Positions 33,901 through 44,745 of a stretch of 64,000 bases of DNA are shown here, piece after piece. Under the pieces are notes generated by a model that searched no databases, was not told the origin of the DNA, and worked only from the letters and a program-made list of their open reading frames with translations. The DNA lies in contig JAAVTG010000116.1 of NCBI GenBank assembly GCA_011947345.1, positions 43,020-107,019 on the forward strand, in the 5' to 3' direction. A program made the position numbers and the translations under genes. Source of the stretch: Phytophthora quininea. Taxonomy: Eukaryota > Oomycota > Peronosporomycetes > Peronosporales > Peronosporaceae. Positions within the stretch are counted from its first letter, which is position 1. Every line of letters begins with the position of its first letter.

Positions 33901-35493
33901 CAATCCTCTCACCAACTCCTTATCAGCCATCAACTTGATTGCATTCCACCCCGCATGTGCAAGTCGGAAATGCCATAGCCTTAGATTATTTCTCGGTTGA
34001 GGTAATGTCTGCAAGACTGTCATTGCCGGCTTCGAACTTGGGACTTCCACCATCGACTGAAAGAGTCCGTCTACCATGTCAAATTTCCACACCCAATTCT
34101 TTATTGGTTGCGTTAACGTAGTCGCCTGTTGATCTTCACTTAACTGCGCCCGAAAACCATGTTCTTCCAGCAGTAAACGCTGCGATAACAAATTCGTAGC
34201 ACCGTCATCGAATACCGCATCAACACTTATCAGAACCCGTTCACCACTAACAGCATCCACAACACGAAACTTCACTATCCCATGCTGCTCAGCCTTCTTC
34301 ACTGTGTTGTCAAACCACTTCATCTTCACGTTACAGTCACTCGACAGCGACTTGAACGCATCTCGACAACCACAGATGTGCACTCCTGAAGCGTTATCCA
34401 AGACAAAAGGCATGAAAAACTCCACATCCGACTCAGACTCCGCCACCGGATTCATCAAACATGGCTCATCATTTCCACGAACTACCTTGATGACTGTCAC
34501 AGGTTTGCCCTTGGTTTTACTTCTCTTCGGGTTGTAATACCCTGCAACGTCTTCGTGGGTATCCTCGTTGTCAGCTTTCCCAGGCGCTCCTGGCTTACCC
34601 TTGCTCGGCGGTCCACCTGACGAAGGTTCCCGTTTAGGAGCACGACACTCGTACGCATAATGCCCCCATTTTTCACAGTTCCAGCATCTGACGTTCGCGC
34701 GGCGCCTCTTTTGGCCACCACGACCACCTTTACCTCCTCGCTGTTGCTGCTTCTTCCCTTGAGCGAACAACGCGTTCTGTTCACCGGACTGCTGCGACCC
34801 AGAAGGTGTCGACCCACTTGCTACTGCAGCGGTGGTACTCGCTTTCCGAGCTCTTGCCTCTGCAATAGACTTAGCCTGGTTCATCCTTTCCTCACGACTT
34901 GTGAGCTTCACCTTCACTTGCTGCAACGTGTAATCATCGAGATTGTCAAAGGTCTCCACTAGATTTTGATAGGAGTCTCCCAATCCCGTTAACAGAGCTG
35001 TGGTCACATCTTTATCTGAGACTTCTTCATTCATCAGGATCAAATCTTGCTTAAGCGCCTCTACCCGATGAATGTACTCCCTTATTGTCTCGCTCCCAGC
35101 ATCAAACTCCACGCTCATCAGCTCACGACGCTTGAACAATGCCACATTGAAAGACTTCTTCTCGAAATCATCCACCAGAGCCTTCCACTTCTCTTGTGGT
35201 TTCTCCAGATGGGCAAGTCTCACGCGGGTTCCATCATCCAACGTGTTCGTCAAGATGTCATTGATCAGCAAGACCTTGTCCCGCCACTTCTTGCGCCGTC
35301 TCTTCGCCTCCTCGCTTCCATCACGTGCAGGCTTACTTTCATCTCCAGTCAGGATTTTCCAACACTTTCGTGCCTTGAGCGCCGCTTTCAAGCCTTCCTT
35401 GTACGCCAAGAAGTTCTTTCCATCAAACTTTAAGTAGCGAATCGTATCCACTCGAGGACCATCCTCTTCCGCGCCGTTTGGGCTCATAACCAT
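30969..35493 (-). CDS. Copia Gag-Pol polyprotein
   Basis: One frame of about 1,508 codons starting at the ATG at 35,493, within the LTR edge. Order: Gag with the zinc knuckle C-W-N-C-E-K-W-G-H-x4-C (near 34,680); protease with V-L-D-N-A-S at the active-site position; GAG-pre-integrase HHCC (near 33,950); integrase core with Asp (F-V-D-L), Asp (H-S-D-Q-G-S-E-F) and Glu; RT with Y-V-D-D (near 31,950); RNase H with Y-A-D-A-S and the C-terminal A-N-V-A-D-x-M-T-K-P motif. Two one-base breaks: near 33,400, and at CCCCC 32,783-32,787. Both may be sequence errors, so the element could be active. The protease triplet D-N-A departs from the usual D-S/T-G. Confidence 0.88.
35480..35491 (-). other. Primer-binding site, complementary to initiator tRNA-Met anticodon arm
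   Basis: On the element strand GGTTATGAGCCC directly follows the 5' LTR. It is complementary to GGGCTCATAACC, the anticodon stem-loop (anticodon CAT) of initiator-type tRNA-Met. This is the half-tRNA priming mode known for Drosophila copia and yeast Ty5, in contrast to the usual 3'-acceptor-end PBS. The gag ATG (35,491-35,493) overlaps its edge. Confidence 0.65.
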
Positions 35494-35710
35494 GAGCAAT
35501 AGTCACTTGTCTAGCAACTATATCACTTAGCGCAGCTCTTCATAGAGTGGGGATTGCCTTAGCTTTATTCACCACTTGGTAAATTGCGGAATGAACTCAC
35601 TGTTCTCTCTGTCTGCAAGGCTAAGTCTAACGGTCGGATCTCCAAAGCTTACTCGTCTCAGACGCGTCCCAGACGTTGAAGTCGCACACCTTGTGCATTT
35701 GCTTCTCAAA
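35491..35710 (-). repeat. 5' LTR of the Copia element
   Basis: Direct copy of 30,494-30,713. It should hold the promoter for the element transcript. Its inner edge abuts the primer-binding site and the gag start codon without a leader. Confidence 0.93.
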
Positions 35711-35715
35711 ACGAG
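35711..35715. repeat. Target-site duplication, right copy (ACGAG)
   Basis: Matches 30,489-30,493 exactly and sits directly outside the LTR. Confidence 0.88.
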
Positions 35716-36299
35716 TTCGTGCTATAAGTGATGCTGAATCTAGTGTGCAAGCTCATGTCTCACTAAAGGTTGTAAGTAATCCCGTTGAACAGCAGGTGTC
35801 ATCAGCGATGATAGCTTCATACATTTCGATGCTTGCTAGAGCTGTCTGCGACTGATGCTGTTTAACTATAATAGATGGGGGTTGAAAAACTGTTTCCAAA
35901 TGATTCTGAAATAATTTAAGTGTGTTACGACATATCTATTTAGAAATCAGAATTTAATCATCAGCAAGCTCAAACTTCTCGCCTTCACGAACAGGACAAT
36001 AGACCAATTGATGCATGCCTCACTGGGGTCGATTCGGCATGACGACCTCTTTACGATGTTCGTCATCGATCCGGATGATCCTGATGAAAAGAGGATAGGG
36101 TGATATTGAGCCACATTAAATATTACACCTTTTATATCACAATGGAACACTCTGGACGATGTACCAACGTAGCTACATGCATGCGAGTGCTACGCCGCAC
36201 GACTGGGCTATGCACTAGATACAGTCCGCACCTCTGGTGCACATCGCTCAACATACTAAAGCCAAGTAAAGCGCGTTCAGTGTGTCCGTTGCATGTCAG
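35716..36299. other. Gene-free stretch right of the Copia element
   Basis: AT-rich, only short frames, no domain. The sequence continues the host site into which the Copia element inserted. Confidence 0.4.
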
Positions 36300-37138
36300 T
36301 CCTGAAACGGCGCCCAAACCGAAAAGCGTGCTGCCGCCCTGCGGCTACATCGTTGCCGATCTAGGCCTTCGTCCTGACCTACTGCGCGCGCTGCAGCTTC
36401 ACGCAAGTGAGCGCAAGTACGTGCCGGTGTTCAAGGAAGTAGGAGGCATACAAGACGACCCACATCGACTGCAGTCTTGAGTGAAAAGTCCATCGGGAGC
36501 GATCGTTGAAGTGCGGATCGCTTTGCGCGCGCTATGCTCATGTCTCGAGCCCGACTGGATTCTCTTTTCTGCTATCACTGGAGGGCGGAGAAGAATAGGA
36601 GCCTCACCAGGATTATCCAGCCAAGGTAATCGCTGATGCGAAGAGCCATTACCGAGGACAGGTTCCAGCTAGTATGGTACTAGCGCTGGAGAAGGATACG
36701 CAACTGCGCGTGTTTGACGGGTGCTTTGAGGAGCGTGACGATGCTACAAGTCGCGTTATCGGAATCCCGGTTGGCTTTTGCATCATATTCCGTGGTGATC
36801 TCATTCACAATGGAATGAGCTACGCGGGTATGAACCATCGGTTGTATTGCTACTTGTCGTATCGCGGCTTGAAGTGGGAACCTGATATTGTTTCGAGTGT
36901 GCTTCCTGCCAACACTGCGGTATCAAGCTCGAAAGCTCCAACGAAATTCGAACGCATCGCCGATACCGCGCTAACAATCCCGCGTCAAAGAAGAACCAGA
37001 AGACGCGACGTCTTACCGACAATAAGACCGGGAGCTGGAAGCGCGATGTTTGCGGGAAAGTTTACGAAAAGAGTGGGTCGTACCGTTCCCATGTTTTTCG
37101 GGGACACGCTAAGAAACAAAAACAACGTTGCTGACTAG
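36300..37138 (+). pseudogene. 2OG-Fe(II) oxygenase-like remnant
   Basis: Two plus-strand pieces can be read together: 36,300-36,479 and about 36,600-37,138. The second has an H-x-D pair (P-H-Q-D-Y, 36,605-36,613) and, after about 60 residues, G-D-L-I-H-N-G-M with the second His, then M-N-H-R-L-Y-C-Y-L. This is the Fe-binding HxD...H pattern of double-stranded beta-helix oxygenases. A TAG at 36,596-36,598 and a frame change separate the pieces. The basic C-terminus is not part of the fold. It lies amid transposon remnants, so it may be transposon cargo. Moderate confidence in the fold, low in any function. Confidence 0.4.
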
Positions 37139-37239
37139 AACAAAATAAAGAATGGGCGCCTTTATTCAGCAGATATGAAGCTGTATCGTTTTTCCACATT
37201 CAACTCCAGCTAGCATTTCCCCAAAATCTAGGTGGGATG

Positions 37240-38011
37240 CTAGTCTCTAAAAACTCGAAGTTGTTGGTCTGTGTTTAACGTGTCGATAAAGTAGTTGCTG
37301 TGTTGAACATCGAAAATGAGGCCATTTCCCGGAGGTGTAGCCGGGTGATTCCGGTCAACCCTCTCGAAAAGAACACGATCTCGGCGAGTGCTGTAAGGTA
37401 GCGGCCGAGATCGTCTTCTGGAGGATCGGCGGCCTTCTCCCAACTTGCTAGTTATAAATTGGCTCTCGAATTCGAGTAAGAGGCGCTCGCGCGAGGTCTC
37501 TATTGATCCACCAGTGTAAATCAAAATCTTGCGGAGTTAGATACCGTTTCCCGTTTGATTCTGATATTGCGATAAGTCGTGAATACAGGGGCGATCGTGG
37601 ACGATCCTGAACACACCAGAGCACACGTCGCAATCCAATGATGCAAACGCCTGGACGCCGTCGAGAACAGTCATCGATACGACGTGCAATAGCAGCAACA
37701 GATCGGTTCGTTGGGCCTGGAAAATTTGTCTTATCGCACGCGTCGTTTGTCGCCGCTCGTCTGTGGAATGACAGGTCCTGAATCAACCTCACCTCCACAC
37801 GAGAATCCGCGTCTTTCTTAGACACTGCGCCTCGAGGGCTGACTTGAATGTTCTTCCATCCTGCTGCTACGTCTGCATAAAGCACCAAGTACAGACCGGC
37901 GTTTTGACCACGTGCTATTACTGCAGCAATATTTCGACTGATGTTACTGAGACCGAAAATCAGTGAAAATTTCTGAGTTTTGGTAAAATTCGGTCTCCCT
38001 TTGGTGCTCAC
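37240..38011 (-). pseudogene. Reverse-transcriptase fragment, DIRS-like
   Basis: Two minus-strand frames (38,011-37,448 and 37,524-37,240). The first contains V-R-L-I-Q-D-L-S-F followed by a T-N-D-x-x-D-K segment and A-I-A-R-R-I-D-D, which recalls the fingers region of RTs from tyrosine-recombinase (DIRS-type) retrotransposons common in oomycetes. The palm Y-x-D-D motif and recombinase were not found, so this is a fragment. Confidence 0.4.
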
Positions 38012-38419
38012 ACCTTTGAGCCAGACTCTTCCTTTTTCTGTCAGACGAAAGTAAAATATCTTTGTGAGTTGTGTGGGCCACTCAACAAGCGAGCTCTATT
38101 TTTCAAAGTTCCCCCCTTAACGAGTGGCATTCGTCGATTGTTTAGAGGAGGGGAAAGACAGCTCTCGACGGCGGCATGGTACAATGTTGACTCGATAGCT
38201 ACGAACCTAATGTTGATCTAACCTCATGATGCACTGGCAGGTCACGCGTGAACATCCGACGCCCCGGCAGCAAGTCTCGCAGGGCCTTTTGGCCGCGCTC
38301 CCAAACACCCCATCTCATGAGCCTCTTGCACAAGCGCTGCTAACGTGAGACGAGCAGGCTTTACGAAACGGGAACCCGAGGAATAGAGTGAGCGCTTTGG
38401 TGATGTTGATCGAGCAGAC

Positions 38420-41230
38420 TTGGTTGAACGGCAGCGAGAGGAATGTGGGGCAGTTCGTCGGTCCAGAGTTGAGACAGTCACGACCACGCATATAGCTGCG
38501 GCGTTTCCAGTAACAGACAAAGGCAATTTGGCAGGTCAGCGCGCGGAGAAATTCGCGAGGCAGCAGCTTCAAGTGGTGGAGGCTACAATGGACATACATG
38601 GTGTCACGAAGAAGACTCGTGCGGCCGTGAACTTTGTGAACGATAGCGTCAGTGATGCTAATTGGGACGGGTGTTGGGAAGCAAAACTGTTAAAGCATTT
38701 GAATGGAGACAACAATAACATTGGTTCGACGACGCCTGTGTCAAGTGACGATGCTAATCTTCTCAGCGAAGTTTTTGAGCTACTCGACGAAGAAGATAAG
38801 CAGCTCGAGCCGTCAGACAGCGACTCCGATTACGATCAACATAGCCATGATGGATCCGATCACGGTGCTATCGGGAAGGAGGAGCAAGGTTCGGGTGGGG
38901 GCGATAGTGCTGCAGAAGATGACAGCGAAACTGAAACAATCTATCATCAATAGGACTCCGACAGCCAGAGCGATCCGCCCGGTTTTCGCTCTGGTGTTTC
39001 ACCGACTGGACACCGACCGCCGCGCAAGAAGATCAAAAGGACAGCTGTAAATGTGTCTGGACGAGATGCTGCGACCCAAGGAGCTTCGAGAAAAGTGGAC
39101 GGAGCTTTGTGGAGGGATTTCCACTTCAGTGGACATCTTGGGACGATTTTCACACAGCTTTTGACACTTTTCAAGCTCGCATGTACCAGCATTTTTCCTG
39201 CAGGACAAGCACCTCGATTGTTGGCCGTAATAAGCAGATCCGTACCGGTAAGTCCCCAGATGCAAATACCAAATGCATACCGAATGCATTCCGGATCGGT
39301 GGACCACGTACTGCAAAACACTGAAGTGTACACACGGTCGCTCGCAACCTGTGCGAGGTGAAGGCAAACGGAAGCATCTCAAAGTACGCTATTGTGATTG
39401 TACAGCGCAAGAAAACGTCCGTGTAGTGTCCACACGTTCCGGATGGAAGCTGAAGTTACACCCGAGTGGATATCATGACCACTACGTGAATAAACATCAG
39501 TGGTATAATTACGCTGAGAATCGGACTGTTCATGATGATCATCTACGTACCGAAGTGGCGTAAATGCGCAATACTGGAGCTCATGTCAAAGGAATCACTG
39601 AGTACCTTCGTGGGAAAACTGGTAAGAATATTTTGTGCAAATTCGGTGTGATTTTGGTGTCGGTAGCGTGCTCTGACTGTGATTGTATCTGTTGAAGGCA
39701 AGTTGACAACGCTTAGGGACGTCCACAACATGGTACATGAGATCAAGAAGAAGCAACGCTGTGGATTAACAGATGCCCAACGCGCCCGCGTAGTGCTGGA
39801 CGCGTTCTGTCAAGGCAATGACGGCTCTGAAATTTTGATGGATGTAACATCAAAGACCGCACGGGTAGTAACGTTTCAAAGTGCGCGCATGAAACGATTG
39901 TTCCGGGCGTTCCCGGAGGTAGTTTTGGTTGATACCACCCATGACACCAACGCAAACTGCTACAAGTTGTTCAGTTTCGCCGTCCATTGACGTGTTTGGC
40001 AAGGTCAGTTCATACTGCTTAAATGTTTATGCTACTTTTTTAACGCAATGCGTGAATGGACACACAGGGTCAGTATGTCTTCCACTCGCTTGTCGAGACC
40101 GAGGAGAAGCCGAATTTGCGCCTTGCCATTAAGAGTTTTCAAAACCACAATCTTTCGTCCGACAAAGTGCACCAACAAAGCGGTTCACGAAAAAGCTTTT
40201 CTACAAGAAGCGTTCCCCAGGGCTCGGCAATTACTATGCCAGTGGCATGTGCTCACGTGGCTGAAGACGCAGGCGACAAGGTTAGCCCCTCAAGCCAAAA
40301 GGCAGTCAAAGCCATGATGAAGGCTTTGGTCTACGCACGATCCGAAAAGGAGCTCGATAACTGAAAGTCAGCTCTCCTCGTGAAACTGGACAATGAAGAA
40401 AACCACGCCATGTATCTTTTTTTTTTAACAACTGGGATAACACGCGAGATGAATGGGTTTCATACAAGCGAGGTAACACCCTCACCTTCTCAACAATACG
40501 AATAATCGTTTGGAGTGCAAATGGGGAAAGCTCAAACAAGCGATTAAGCCTTCGTTTAGTCTAGACGAAGCGATTTCTACCATCATCAAGCTGCAGCGCT
40601 TCGCCGAAGATGAATACGTTGCCGAGTTTCATCGTGTTGGCAGCCGTCCAGATCAAGCGGGAGTAGGTCCGGAAATTGCCACGTTGGCGCTACAGGTCAG
40701 TAACTACGCTCTTTCACTCGTGGTTGAGCAACACACGTTTGCTGTTGGTCCCACAGCTCAGTACGATCTTGATCTCTCTGTGGTTGGAAGAGCGAGACTC
40801 TCTCGACCTGGAAGCAACAACTACCACCTCGTCGACATTAAGGTACTGTTCCCTTTCGTGTGTATTCGGTTTGTTTTAGGTATCTAACTAAATGACTTGC
40901 AGACATCTCAATGCAGCTGAATATTCATGAAGACTTGCTTGCTGCGATGTCGCCACGTTCTGTATGTTCGCTGGAGATGCCATCATGAAACAGTCATCCC
41001 ACCGGTGTCCTCGTTCTCGAGCAGATGGATTGTGTACAGTCCAGTCAACAACATCGACAAAGGTGATGTTGGCACTGAAGGAGTGAGCTTGATTTCTTGT
41101 GCTTCAACACGAGCGAAGCCTGCAGTGGCGACTACCGACAAATACATTCAAACGAAGGCGCTGGCGGGAAAAATCATGGAGCGTATGAGTTTGCAGTCCA
41201 CGTCGACATATGGGGTAGCTCTGGAATGAC
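38420..41230 (+). pseudogene. MULE transposase with SWIM zinc finger, degenerate
   Basis: Order on plus: an acidic Asp/Ser-rich N-terminal part (38,420-38,953); a FAR1-like zinc-finger region with C-T-H-G-R and C-D-C plus Y-A-E-N-R (39,310-39,560); an intron-like gap (GTAAGA near 39,623 to AAG 39,699); the MULE core with L-V-D-T-T-H (near 39,930) and, in a shifted frame, L-L-C-Q-W-H-V (near 40,225); and a SWIM-type finger near 40,925-40,990 (C-x-C...C-R-H-V). Several frame changes and an early stop at 40,362 make it non-functional as written. Terminal inverted repeats were not found. Confidence 0.6.
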
Positions 41231-41553
41231 TTCAAGGCTTTTACGAGGCCTTCCAGCACGGTGTAGTCCCTGCGTTTGTTGATGGTTGTGTTTGGCGCGG
41301 TGTGTTCCCTGGTCTGGCTTCCCTCGACACAGTTGTCCCAGCTATCGTTTGTGCCGCCAATCCAGCGTGAAAGTGTTGGAGATGAAGTTGTGCCGGAAGT
41401 TACTTCTACGAGGAGTACAATCTCGGAAATAGTAGCGGTTCTCACGTAGCTTTTGTGGAATTATGCACAAGAATGATCACGAACCAATTAGAAACCTTAC
41501 ACATTTTTACCAACGTGAGGACCTCCTGTAGTATATGAACCATTTCCCTTTCC

Positions 41554-41589
41554 TTTTAGACCAATCAGACGTTTTAGACCAATCAGACG
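41554..41589 (+). promoter_or_regulatory. Two tandem 18-bp CCAAT repeats before the Harbinger transposase
   Basis: TTTTAGACCAATCAGACG occurs twice head to tail (41,554 and 41,572), 26 bp before the transposase ATG. GACCAATCAGA recurs once at 44,575-44,585, outside the accessory gene at the other end of the element, in the same orientation. It could be a CCAAT box or a subterminal transposase-binding site. Confidence 0.55.
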
Positions 41590-41615
41590 CACTTTCACTT
41601 TTCCCCACATCCACG

Positions 41616-42779
41616 ATGCCGCGAGTGTCGGAGAGACAGCAGTGCTTGAGCCTTCTACGTGGGCTTCTCCAACATTACTACAAGGGTCAATGGATCAAGA
41701 AACTCCTCCCGTTTTTGCCTGAACTGTACGAGTACCTACGAAACAAGCGCTACTGGGCCACGCGAGGACCTGTGTTGAAGGTCGGATCATGGTCTCCTCA
41801 GCTCTTGGAGCTGAGAGATGATGAACGCTTCCAGAGAGATGCTCGAATGGACAAGAGGACATTTTTTGGTTTGCTCGCTGCAATTGAGGATTATCCTGAG
41901 TTTGATAGACAGACAACTCCCGGGAAGAAGCAGTTGATGGTTGCATTACAGCTGTCCGTTTATCTCGCTTTTCTTTCGACCGGAGGAATCGGTGGATCTT
42001 ATTACTCTATCAGTCAGCGGTTTGGTATTGGAGAGGGCACAGTGCCTAAGATTGTAGCTAGAGTCACGTCTGCAATCTTACGTCTACTTCCTGATTATAT
42101 TCGCTGGCCTGATAGCTCCGAACGAGCTCGTATCTCGCGTCGCGTCGAGTGTAAGTCTGGCTTTAAGGGCGTGTGCGGAATTGTTGATGGAACGACGTTT
42201 CCATTTGCATTTATACCCCAGCAAGATCCCGAGGACTACTTCAGCAGGAAAAGTGTCTACTGCATGTCGGCCCAAGTTATTTGCGATGATAACAGAGTTA
42301 TCAGAAAGATTCTAGTCGGTTTCCCTGGAAGCGTTCATGATATGCGTCAATTCAAGATGATGGCTGTCTACCAACACCCAGAAAACCATTTTGATCGTGG
42401 CCAATTTTTACTTGGGGACGCTGCGTATGCACTCTCTCAGAATTTGGTGGGTCCTTACAAGGCTCCTGCATTGGAATCTCGCAGGAACAAGCGGTTTAAT
42501 TACTTGCTTTCAACGCAGCGAATCGCCATTGAGCACACTTTCGGTATTCTGAAGGCCAGTTTCGGCAGGCTTCATGATGGATTTCGAAATGTTGTTCGAG
42601 ACAGAGAAGACAGCAACCGGGTTGTTCAAGTGATCACCGCGGCTTGCGTACTACATAATTTTTGCGTCATGCACAAGGACTCATACGACTGTGACTATAA
42701 TCCACCTACGCTCGACGATTACTTCAACAGTCAAGAGCGCGAGCCAGCTCATCCTCTACATGAAGATGGAATAGCCTGA
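41616..42779 (+). CDS. PIF/Harbinger-type DDE transposase
   Basis: An open frame of 387 codons from the ATG at 41,616. The frame is also open upstream but codes for the repeated promoter sequence, so this start is preferred. The catalytic acids are Asp in G-I-V-D-G-T, Asp in L-G-D-A-A-Y and Glu in I-E-H-T-F-G-I-L-K, with the spacing of the DDE_Tnp_4 family. An HTH-like N-terminal part (R-x-D-K-R-T-F-F) precedes it. The frame is intact, so the element may still be mobile. The convergent gene 42,827-44,524 supplies the Myb-type partner that Harbinger elements need. Terminal inverted repeats were not found by eye. Confidence 0.85.
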   Translation: MPRVSERQQCLSLLRGLLQHYYKGQWIKKLLPFLPELYEYLRNKRYWATRGPVLKVGSWSPQLLELRDDERFQRDARMDKRTFFGLLAAIEDYPEFDRQTTPGKKQLMVALQLSVYLAFLSTGGIGGSYYSISQRFGIGEGTVPKIVARVTSAILRLLPDYIRWPDSSERARISRRVECKSGFKGVCGIVDGTTFPFAFIPQQDPEDYFSRKSVYCMSAQVICDDNRVIRKILVGFPGSVHDMRQFKMMAVYQHPENHFDRGQFLLGDAAYALSQNLVGPYKAPALESRRNKRFNYLLSTQRIAIEHTFGILKASFGRLHDGFRNVVRDREDSNRVVQVITAACVLHNFCVMHKDSYDCDYNPPTLDDYFNSQEREPAHPLHEDGIA

Positions 42780-42826
42780 AAGAGGAAAAGAGTGGCGCAA
42801 ACAGATCCAGCGCGATGTGTTGGCAT

Positions 42827-44524
42827 TTAACGATCCTTAATCTACCACGCGCGCCTCTAGCTTGTTTTGACCTTACCTTGTTAGTGAGAAGTGCTTCCAG
42901 CTTCATTTGACGGAGTTGCATGACCTCATCGTGCTGCTGCCGAGCTGCCCTCATCTCGTCTCGATGCATCTCAAGCTTCATCTCCAATTTCTTGTTTTCC
43001 AGTTTGAGAGTCTGTTCTAGCTTTTGTGACTCGAATTCCAACATGCGTGAAAGCTTCTCGCGCTCGAAATTGATATGCTTTTCGCTGAGGAAAGTGAGGC
43101 TATCTGATAACGTCTCAGCGGCAGATTTTTAGCGTTGTTTTGGGAAGACGAATGCCCCGTAGTAGTCAGCGTCACCGTGTCTGGGGTAGGTTCGGCAGAA
43201 TGATGAATCCCAGCAGACGGTTGAGGCTGTTCTTGGTGCGCGGAGAGTTCCATCGACAACTGTGTCAGCGGTACCTCTGTAAGTTCGCCTTGATCAGTTG
43301 CACTCATGTTCAGTGTTAACGATGCTTGAGTCAGCGATACGGCGGTCGAATTCATTGCTGACGGCTGCGTGAGAGGAAATTCATCATCATCGTCGCGGAA
43401 ACTATAGTCATCGTCGCCAATAGCCCATTCCGAGTCGACGGAAGTTTGATCGGTAGGAACGAGTCCGTTTTGCAATGGGGGCAAGTTCTCCAGGGAAACG
43501 TCAATACCGTCAGCGCCTGGCACACTTGACGGCAGGACGTGGTATGCTGGCGTCACTCCACTTTCAAAAATCACGGGAGGATTGATCGCTGACCGAGTTC
43601 CAAGAAACTCATGGACTTCGTAGTACAGAGGGAACTTTGAGACCACCCACTCGTGTAAAGTTCTTTTCTCACCTTCATCTACGCCAAAACCTGTTGTTGC
43701 CAGTTTCTGGTGTATCTCTTTGTATCGTCGCTCAATATCGTTGCACTTGGACCGAATCTGGTCTTCCCTTTTCGACACATTGGAGGCAAATTCGACACCT
43801 TCCTGTAGAAATCTGCTTTCTTTTTGGTTTTGTACGCTGCGATGTGCAACGCCCAATACTCTAGAAGAGCTGCAACTTCCTCTTCGGTCCATCGACGCGT
43901 ATGAGTTTGAGGGTGCGGTGCAAGCACTGTCGCGTTACTAGTCTCGGTGTCTTCTGTTGATGCGTGGCTAAGCTGAAGTCGACTACCGGAGGGGCGTGGC
44001 AACGATGTCTGCATGCTACCAGGAGCTTCTCCACCTCTCCCCATTGCATCACCGGATGCTGCCCCTAGATGTTCTGGATGTACAGCAACTTGCACCGCCA
44101 CCGCAGCCGTCTGGTTGACACTGCGCGCCAATCTTGGAGGTGGTAGCTGAGACGCTGCAGCCATTTGGTGGTAGACTTGCATGCTTGGTGAAACCCCTCC
44201 TGGGTTTTTCTGTTGTAGCCCCTCACCGCTGCTAACATGCTGAGGACCTCGCACTTGTTGAAAGCTACCATTCGCTGGCGCCACTAATGCCACAGGAGCC
44301 AGATCTTGTGGGGTGTTGACAGATACGACTGATGACTGCTCCAGCTGTACATCGAGTTGGCGGCTTTGTTGTGGCTGTTCGACTGGCCTCGTTAATGGTT
44401 TAGATGTAGCCGACGGTGGCTTTGTAGAAACTGCTGTGGAGGGGTGGATGGCCGCTTCAGTGGCCGAGGTTTTAGAGTGAACGCGGCGCTTAGGCGTTAA
44501 GCTCAGCTGCTTGCGCTTGCCCAT
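42827..44524 (-). CDS. Harbinger accessory protein with Myb/trihelix-like domain
   Basis: DNA-binding partner of the transposase (known role of the Myb-like protein in Harbinger elements). From the ATG at 44,524: a Gln/Pro/Ser-rich disordered region, then a trihelix/SANT-like domain starting R-R-W-T-E-E-E-V with later R-S-K-C-N-D-I-E-R-R-Y, an acidic Ser/Thr-rich segment with repeated L-T-Q motifs, and a long charged coiled coil at the C-terminus. A short intron (42,836-42,876) would end the protein soon after L-L-T-N-K. Two one-base breaks (near 43,798 and TTTTT 43,126-43,130); repaired length 553 codons. It is convergent with the transposase. Confidence 0.65.
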
Positions 44525-44745
44525 CTTGCGGTCTTGGAAATGATTCTACATGTCATTGCACAATTATGAAATACGACCAATCAGATCCGTTCAACAATCC
44601 CCCCATTCTCCACCATGCGAGGAGATGGATGAAAACTTAACATTTGATTCTTCAAGAATGCATCTGACAGCCAATGGATTTGCGTCATTTCCTGCAGGAC
44701 CATTATACATCGCTCCGTGAGAACCTGTAGTCTATCTGGAGCCGA

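Larger units (their letters stand above)
30494..35710 (-). mobile_element. Ty1/Copia retrotransposon, nearly intact
   Basis: A 5.2 kb element on the minus strand with two about 220-bp LTRs, a single gag-pol frame with two one-base breaks, a primer-binding site and a purine tract. A perfect 5-bp target duplication ACGAG flanks it (30,489-30,493 and 35,711-35,715). The LTRs differ at about four positions, which indicates a fairly recent insertion. Confidence 0.93.

Noticed and set aside
39171..39410. Minus-strand frames over the second MULE
   Set aside because: They oppose the FAR1-like zinc-finger codons and have no independent support.
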